NCBI GenBank assembly: GCA_028873815.1
Contig: JAPPNN010000040.1
Location: 1,405 to 65,404 of the forward strand
From: Gemmatimonadota bacterium
GTDB lineage: Bacteria > Gemmatimonadota > Gemmatimonadetes > Longimicrobiales > Gaopeijiaceae
Length of the DNA stretch: 64,000 nt
Direction: 5' to 3'
Below, one piece after another: positions 62,295 through 64,000 of the stretch. The number at the start of each line of letters is the position of its first letter. Positions within the stretch are counted from its first letter, which is position 1. The notes under the pieces are model-generated. The model was given only the letters and a program-made list of their open reading frames with translations. It searched no databases and was not told where the DNA came from. A program made the position numbers and the translations under genes.

Positions 62295-63551
62295 GTGACA
62301 AGAGGTCTGTGGGCAGTCGGCATTGGGGCGATTGGTGCCATCTGTGCTGGTTGCGCTGAGGTTCTTGCGCAGGGCCGTCCGTGTGATGCTCAGTGGGAAC
62401 TCGAAGAGACCCTGCAACTGGCGTCAGGCAGCGGCGAAGTAGAGCTAAGTCCGTTATACGACTTGGATCTAGGGCCCGACGGCCGTATCTACGCCATCCA
62501 GAGTTGGGACCATCACGTGTCGCTGTTCCTGCCCGACGGTCGACCGACAGGACGAATTGGCCGGGCGGGTGGTGGACCCGGGGAGTTTGCGGCACCGCCT
62601 CGCCGATTGGGGTGGCTCGCGGACACACTTTGGGTGAGCGAGCGATTCGCTACTCACTTCTTCCTCGCAGACGGAACACCTGTGCGTCGGGTCAGCTTTC
62701 GGATTCCATTCGTCAACGAGGGGTCGGTGTTTGCCCCAGGTACGCCGCTCACCGACGGTACCTTCCTGCCGTGGCGCAGCGTGACTGAACGGCAGGAGCG
62801 CTTCATGCTAATGCTGCGGACACCTCTTCGACGGCTTTCGGCATCCGGCGAGATTGTTGATACCGTTGCAACGATCGAGCGCCACTTGGCCGAGCATGTA
62901 ATACACAGGGAAACGGACAGCAGGGGCTTCGGCATGTTGGCCGCCCACCCGTTGGCACCGTTGACCGAGGAGTCGTGGCTCCCCGTGGTTACAGCCGCCG
63001 ACGGTTCCGCCGTTGTTTTCATCGGGAATGTGCAAGGGGAGGACGATCAACCGACCTTCGACCTGTTCCGGATCGGTATTGCTGGTGATACGCTGCTGCA
63101 CAGGGCCATTCCATATGTGCCGCTTTCGGTCACGGGAGCGGAACGAGAGTTGTTGCGCGAGCAGTTCGCCGCAGGGCAGGCGGGAGATTGGGTCCCTGAC
63201 CGGCTCAGACCCCCGTGGGGCGACCGAGACGCAGAGCGCCGGCGGCAGGTAGCTCGCGAAGCCATCACTTTCCCGGAGCGGCATCCTCCGGTTCGGCGTA
63301 TCGTTGCGGGGAGCGACGGCTCGATCTGGCTCAAGCGCGAGGGATGGCCACGTGCGGCAGATCTCTGGGAAGTCTACGATCAAGCTGGGAACCTGGAAGG
63401 CAGCGTCCGATTGGAAGAGACGCGCCCCGGTGATCGGAGCTCACGGCTATACATCTTCCATGCCAGCCGGGACCAAGTGTGGGGGCAGATCCGGGGGGAG
63501 TTGGATATACCGCACGTTTACCGGTACGAGATTCGTCGAGGCTGCAGGTAG
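62295..63551 (+). CDS. Six-bladed beta-propeller lipoprotein
   Basis: 418 aa from a GTG at 62295; no Shine-Dalgarno is visible and the start rests on the signal peptide TRGLWAVGIGAIGAICAGC (lipobox with Cys19). Propeller-type repeats include LYDLDLGPDGRIYAIQSWDHHVSLFLPDGRPTGRIGRAGGGPGEF and a C-terminal RIVAGSDGSIWLKREG. This 6-bladed (NHL-like) group is expanded in Gemmatimonadota and Bacteroidota; function unknown. Local GC content is somewhat lower than in the flanking genes. Confidence 0.75.
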   Translation: MTRGLWAVGIGAIGAICAGCAEVLAQGRPCDAQWELEETLQLASGSGEVELSPLYDLDLGPDGRIYAIQSWDHHVSLFLPDGRPTGRIGRAGGGPGEFAAPPRRLGWLADTLWVSERFATHFFLADGTPVRRVSFRIPFVNEGSVFAPGTPLTDGTFLPWRSVTERQERFMLMLRTPLRRLSASGEIVDTVATIERHLAEHVIHRETDSRGFGMLAAHPLAPLTEESWLPVVTAADGSAVVFIGNVQGEDDQPTFDLFRIGIAGDTLLHRAIPYVPLSVTGAERELLREQFAAGQAGDWVPDRLRPPWGDRDAERRRQVAREAITFPERHPPVRRIVAGSDGSIWLKREGWPRAADLWEVYDQAGNLEGSVRLEETRPGDRSSRLYIFHASRDQVWGQIRGELDIPHVYRYEIRRGCR

Positions 63552-63720
63552 CCGGGTAGCTCGGCCGCGCATCCGTATCCGTCCCGGTTGCTGAGGGGGC
63601 GAGCGCTCTTCGTTGCTCGGCTTCGCGGCCGCTCCCAGATTGAGCAGACATGAGGGGCCTGTCCAATGCGGCGCGCGATGCGTGGCAAAGAGCTTGTCGG
63701 CAGACTGGAGAGAGGTGTTT
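63552..63720. other. Intergenic gap without recognisable gene
   Basis: 169 bp between the propeller gene stop and the sulfite-oxidase-like start. It contains small inverted repeats but no convincing hairpin with T-tract and no clear promoter; only the Shine-Dalgarno GGAGAGAGG close to 63721 is supported. Confidence 0.5.
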
Positions 63721-64000
63721 GTGAACAGGAAAGCGGCGTTGGTCAACCGGAGAGAGGCCCTGGCGCTGATGGCGGCGGGAGTGGGCGCGGCCGCGTGTGC
63801 GCCCGAGGGCGCGAGCGTCGGCGGTTCGGGGCCCGGCGGGGCATCGGGCGTGGCACCCGGGGCGGGCGCGGGAGGCGGGGGCGAGGGCGCGGCCGGGATC
63901 TGGGTGAAGGATCCCTCTCGGTTCGTCCAGCACGGCACCAACCTGGAGACGCGCCTGGAGGACCTCGACGGCCTCCTCACCCCGAACGACCTCTTCTTCG
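63721..64000 (+). CDS. Molybdopterin-dependent sulfite oxidase-like protein (5' part)
   Basis: Truncated by the window end. A GTG at 63721, preceded by GGAGAGAGG, opens NRKAALVNRREALALMAAGVGAAAC, a Tat-like or lipoprotein-type signal (Asn-Arg-Arg, then Cys26). A Gly/Ala/Ser-rich linker follows, then WVKDPSRFVQHGTNLETRLEDLDGLLTPNDLFF, which matches the start of the SuoxA/YedY-type sulfite oxidase catalytic domain. The molybdenum-ligand cysteine would lie beyond the window, so activity cannot be assessed. Confidence 0.75.
   Translation, partial: MNRKAALVNRREALALMAAGVGAAACAPEGASVGGSGPGGASGVAPGAGAGGGGEGAAGIWVKDPSRFVQHGTNLETRLEDLDGLLTPNDLFF

Overview
The window is high-GC DNA packed with secreted peptidases and amidohydrolases, TolB/WD40-like beta-propellers, BlaI/BlaR1 signalling, SSS symporters, a DUF1592/DUF1552 pair and six-bladed-propeller proteins. 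That mix fits Gemmatimonadota (possibly a host- or particle-associated lineage such as the sponge-linked groups), but no phylogenetic marker is present, so this is an inference. The first ~75 bases are long homopolymer runs and look like a contig-end artefact. I saw no rRNA, tRNA, CRISPR array or insertion sequence.

Layout. (1) 106-4800, minus: a secreted S9/DPP4-like peptidase, then a BlaI repressor and a BlaR1 sensor with a duplicated TonB-C domain. Diverging from it at 4911 is a TolB-propeller/CehA-type hydrolase. (2) 7420-16134, minus: a catabolic operon of M19 dipeptidase, a small two-helix membrane protein (91 aa, GTG start), SSS symporter, a TolB-amidohydrolase and an APC permease with two Usp domains. 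(3) 16245-20258, plus: sterol-desaturase-like hydroxylase, thrB and thrC, with a frameshifted relic gene on the minus strand between thrB and thrC. (4) 20516-23851, plus: a lipoprotein prolyl oligopeptidase and a class C beta-lactamase-like hydrolase, fused in frame across a G8 run that is probably one base off. (5) 23866-41634, mostly minus: a RiPP (TOMM/NHLP) biosynthetic locus and its downstream genes. (6) 41723-44478: MFS exporter, small metallopeptidase, lipoprotein. (7) 44488-56392, minus: a five-gene operon of a second DPP4-like peptidase, DUF5107-TPR protein, DUF1592 c-type cytochrome-like protein, DUF1552 Tat protein and ankyrin protein. (8) 56510-64000: outer-membrane-like protein, leaderless ArsR plus SRPBCC pair, glucose/sorbosone dehydrogenase, a second serine hydrolase, an OB/TIG-like secreted protein, a propeller lipoprotein and the start of a sulfite-oxidase-like molybdoenzyme.

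The most interesting region is 27065-41634. A 91-aa NHLP-type precursor at 36470 has a nitrile-hydratase-like leader and an apparent core of only about five residues, LCCCG. Around it are a fused E1-like/YcaO cyclodehydratase, a covalent-flavin VAO-type oxidoreductase where a nitroreductase-type azoline dehydrogenase would be expected, an unrecognised 374-aa protein, an HlyD-like fusion protein, a C39-peptidase ABC exporter and a second NHLM-type ABC transporter. Directly downstream on the same strand lie a 799-aa fusion of an AlkB-type di-iron hydroxylase with a degenerate GlnE-like nucleotidyltransferase, a prenyl diphosphate synthase and an orphan RND pump. The likely model is a poly-thiazole peptide that is cyclised, oxidised, leader-cleaved and exported; whether the AlkB-GlnE fusion and prenyl synthase tailor it is untested.
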